Assembly (NCBI RefSeq): GCF_022458985.1
Contig: NC_061785.1
Coordinates: 2,966,204-3,030,203 of the forward strand
Length of the DNA stretch: 64,000 nt
Source of the DNA: Mugil cephalus
Lineage: Eukaryota > Chordata > Actinopteri > Mugiliformes > Mugilidae
Direction: 5' to 3'
In this document: piece by piece, positions 61,501 through 64,000 of the stretch
How the letters are laid out: each line of letters starts with the position of its first letter
Position numbering within the stretch: position 1 is the first letter of the stretch
Program-made: the position numbers and the translations under genes
The notes under the pieces: generated by a model
What the model saw: the letters and a program-made list of their open reading frames with translations, nothing else
Databases searched by the model: none
Told to the model about the DNA's origin: nothing

Positions 61501-62340
61501 CATAAGATCAATGTGAGAAGCTATGACACTTGTGTCATCAGCACAAGGGTTAGGAAGAAGTATTATACAATCATAAGATCAGTCTTTCTCTTCATTTAGA
61601 GCAGTAGACATATCATTGATTAATTGTAATAATGCATGCTCTGTACTTCTTATAGACATATTGGTGGTTATACAACATGTGGTTCACAGTTATAAATGGT
61701 TTAAGATTCTTGCGTATACTGGTCTTTCTATGATTATTGAGAAACGGGACAACAGATGTTGGGTGATAATTACCAAATTCTTTAGGGTCACCTGATTTAA
61801 ATGGAATTATGTAATTCTTGGGGAAAGACACCAGTTTTGGAGAGATAAGGAAAAAATATGAGTTAGTGGCTCAATAATGTCATCATTGACTTCTTTCATG
61901 AGAGTGGCTTTCTGCAGAGTTATTTAGACTCACAATTATATCATGGATACATAATAGACTTCTTGTACAGTATTTTTAATCAAAATACATGTTTCCAATT
62001 CTTTGGTGATCAGGGTTTGTCAAATGCTTTCTTAGTCTTGGTATAGGTTAAGGGAAAGGAGTTCTCCAAGGAGGAATTAACAAAATAAATAAATGCCTGA
62101 TAAGCTTCATTGGTATCTTGCAGCCAAGGAACCTCGTTCCATGAATGTCTATCGAATAAATATTTAAAAGCATCCAAACAGCTTCTGAAGCTGACTCTAG
62201 CTGAAGTGGTGGTTATTCTAGTCAGTTTATTTATCAGTGGGTAAAAGTGAGTTGAGAAAAGAACATTGAGAAAATCTGATGAAAGAGATGAATCCGTTTT
62301 TAGAAGGTTGATGTTGAAGTCTCTGAGAATAAAACAATTA
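61500..62340 (-). mobile_element. L2-type LINE relic in intron 1 of copy C
   Basis: Minus strand 62010-62363 encodes endonuclease sequence (RDFNINLLKTDSSLSSDFLN, YPLINKLTRITT), then a linker with HSWNEVPWLQDTNEAYQAF. 61613-61831 encodes reverse transcriptase IIPFKSGDPKEFGNYHPTSV. Truncated and frameshifted. It is the counterpart of the L2 in copy B intron 1. Confidence 0.8.
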
Positions 62341-62350
62341 AATATAATTC

Positions 62351-62640
62351 TTAGACCTGACACATATTAAGAGTGGTGTGATCAAGGGAGTAGAAGAAAC
62401 ATGAGCTTTTTGATGAACACACATTATACAGAAGATCTGAAATATCTAAATGAAGAAAGGTGAAGGCCATTAGTTTCGTGTTGTTTTCCTTTTCATACGC
62501 ACAAATAACGTGAAGAAACAAAGCAAGGTTTTTCACATCAACAAGTGCCCTTAAAGAACGCCCTAAACCAAAACCAGTTCCTGCAGCTGTAAGAACATAA
62601 TTCTCTAACTTTGAGTTTGTTTAGAATCAAAACTATGAAA
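62351..62640 (-). other. Conserved small ORF segment, copy C intron 1
   Basis: Fourth copy of the segment also at 20419, 39072 and 54198 (LVDVKNLALFLHVICAYEKE, KLMAFTFLHLDISDLLYNV). Unassigned. Confidence 0.35.
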
Positions 62641-62925
62641 TATTAAAGGAAGAACACTCTCATTTTCTGGAATTTTCCCTGGATTAGAAATGTCTACAAA
62701 AATCTGTTATCTAAAAGCTTTTTAAGCATGAGCATGGTCTCATTTAATCATGTTAACACCCAATGCAAATGGAATAATCTGAAATTCAATTAAATGTGCT
62801 AAAATCAAAAGACATGGATATTTTTCTCAGCGTAAAGGTTATGTGATGACGGAGTTTCTAATCGTCTACTCCTCTTATCATCATCAACTTGAATGTGTAG
62901 GATTTAATAAAATCAGGATACTTAC

Positions 62926-62980
62926 CAATAACTGCAACAACTATCCAAAGGACAGAGCAGAATTTGAAGTATTGAGCCAT
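62926..62980 (-). CDS. Copy C exon 1: signal peptide
   Basis: Encodes MAQYFKFCSVLWIVVAVIG, 55 nt, donor ATTG|GTAAGT in phase 1. Intact. Confidence 0.7.
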
Positions 62981-63439
62981 TTTCAGTAAATGGAAGCACA
63001 CAACTCCAGTAAAAGAAAGTCAGACACTGAGAGCTATGAGTGGATGAAGCTTCAGTGCTGAAAAACCTTGAAGGATGAGACTTCAGGTGTCTTGGATTGA
63101 TGGTTTTATTTGTTTGCCACTCCTTTTAGGGTGGTTCAGTGCAAGTATGCTTTCCACCCAGAAAAATGGCACTTATCAGTTTTCCATTGGCTAATTTATC
63201 TCCTAACTGTCAGTTATCAGATGACGCATCCTCTGATGCCCTTAAAGTCGTTTAAAACCTGTGTTTGTGTTTGCATGACAACAAGTTATGGCTTGCGGCA
63301 AAACATATGGGTGTAACTATGGCTGGACAGAACAATTTCACAATATTTTATAGATGGAGATCATACCTGTTCACATACCATGTTTCTATTCATAATTTAT
63401 ACACAAAATATAGTTATTCAAGACAAGACAAACTAAATG

Positions 63440-63600
63440 ATCATACACCAATCAGCCACAACATTAAAACCACTGACAGGGGAAGTAAATAATATTCACC
63501 ATCTTGTGATACTCCTCTATGAGTTTGATTGCCCTAATGAACCTAGGGGCTATACTGTCCAGAGCATTTCACCCCTGTTAGGGATGTCCCAAGGCAGATT
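63440..63600. mobile_element. Tc1-type element left end
   Basis: ACCAATCAGCCACAACATTA, AAACCACTGACAGGGGAAGT is the left terminal sequence of the same Tc1 family as at 17350. The rest of the element diverges or is interrupted. Confidence 0.55.
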
Positions 63601-63759
63601 GGTCATGGGCAAAGGGTCCAACAAAAAGTTGCTTGAGGAAGAGATCAAGCACTATCCGATAGATATCGCTTTCGGCCTCACCGCAACACTTAGACAGCTC
63701 TGGAACCCAAGTCCTTGTAAGGGGGTTTGTGGTGGAAATAGTCTGTGTAACATATAACA

Positions 63760-64000
63760 ATCTAGGCACATAAATAATCATAGCTTGGACCCTCTTCTTT
63801 GCTGGAGTTGCTCCGGGTGAGAGGCGGAAGGCTGGGGTGACTGTCTGCATGTATGTTGGGGTTCTCCCAGGTGGATGAAAGGTTTACTTCCCTGCTCCTT
63901 TGGGCTGGAATGAGTCCTGACTGTTGTTTTTGCGCTTGCCCATCCTATTTGGAGGCCCTAAAACAGACACTGTACTGTGCCTCTACTGCGGACTCCATCG
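63760..64000 (+). mobile_element. LINE endonuclease fragment
   Basis: Reads WTLFFAGVAPGERRKAGVTV and, in another frame, LTVVFALAHPI-like sequence. These match the region before the VVCAYAPN motif in a common teleost LINE endonuclease, probably the same group as the piece at 43320. Runs off the window. Confidence 0.55.

Overview
The window is vertebrate, most likely teleost fish, nuclear DNA. The evidence is spliced genes with GT-AG introns, L2-type and other LINEs, Tc1/mariner, hAT and Ty3-type elements, an endogenous-retrovirus remnant, a tRNA-derived SINE-like element and long GATA arrays. No bacterial features are present. Species and chromosome cannot be told from the sequence.

All recognisable host genes lie on the minus strand and belong to one family: membrane mucins with the MUC13-type order (signal peptide, Ser/Thr/Pro tandem repeat, EGF, SEA, EGF, transmembrane helix, cytoplasmic tail). 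Three copies are visible. Copy A (left; exon 1 at 16988-17042, rest 12319 down to the left edge, where it is cut off inside the SEA domain) has an 11.2 kb repeat exon of about 207 units of 54 bp. Copy B (55065 down to 45114) is complete: 11 exons whose phases all agree, CDS 4089 nt, 1362 aa, with a different repeat (15 bp, TTDTP). Copy C (62980 down to 58156) is decayed: it has lost the long repeat, both full EGF exons and half of the SEA domain, but keeps signal, transmembrane and tail exons. A fourth, isolated signal-peptide exon lies at 21936-21990.

Layout: 1-12319 copy A body; 12320-24550 intron 1, copy A promoter region and segmentally duplicated, transposon-rich DNA including the orphan exon; 24550-37600 almost only transposable elements (a foldback element with 9-bp target duplication, a hAT relic, a Ty3-type relic, a retroviral gag/pro relic, an L2 LINE, an LTR-like piece); 37680-41810 more copies of the mucin-flanking duplication; 42050-43830 Ty3 integrase and LINE scraps; 44377-55065 copy B, with an L2/Tc1 nest in intron 1; 58156-62980 copy C; 63440-64000 a Tc1 end and a LINE fragment.

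The three copies show one exon scaffold carrying unrelated repeat domains. Signal and EGF exons are nearly the same between A and B while the repeat between them is wholly different, and SEA divergence does not match EGF divergence. This suggests repeat replacement plus gene conversion in a fast-evolving mucosal mucin cluster. The products would be single-pass cell-surface glycoproteins with dense O-glycosylation, presumably on epithelia.
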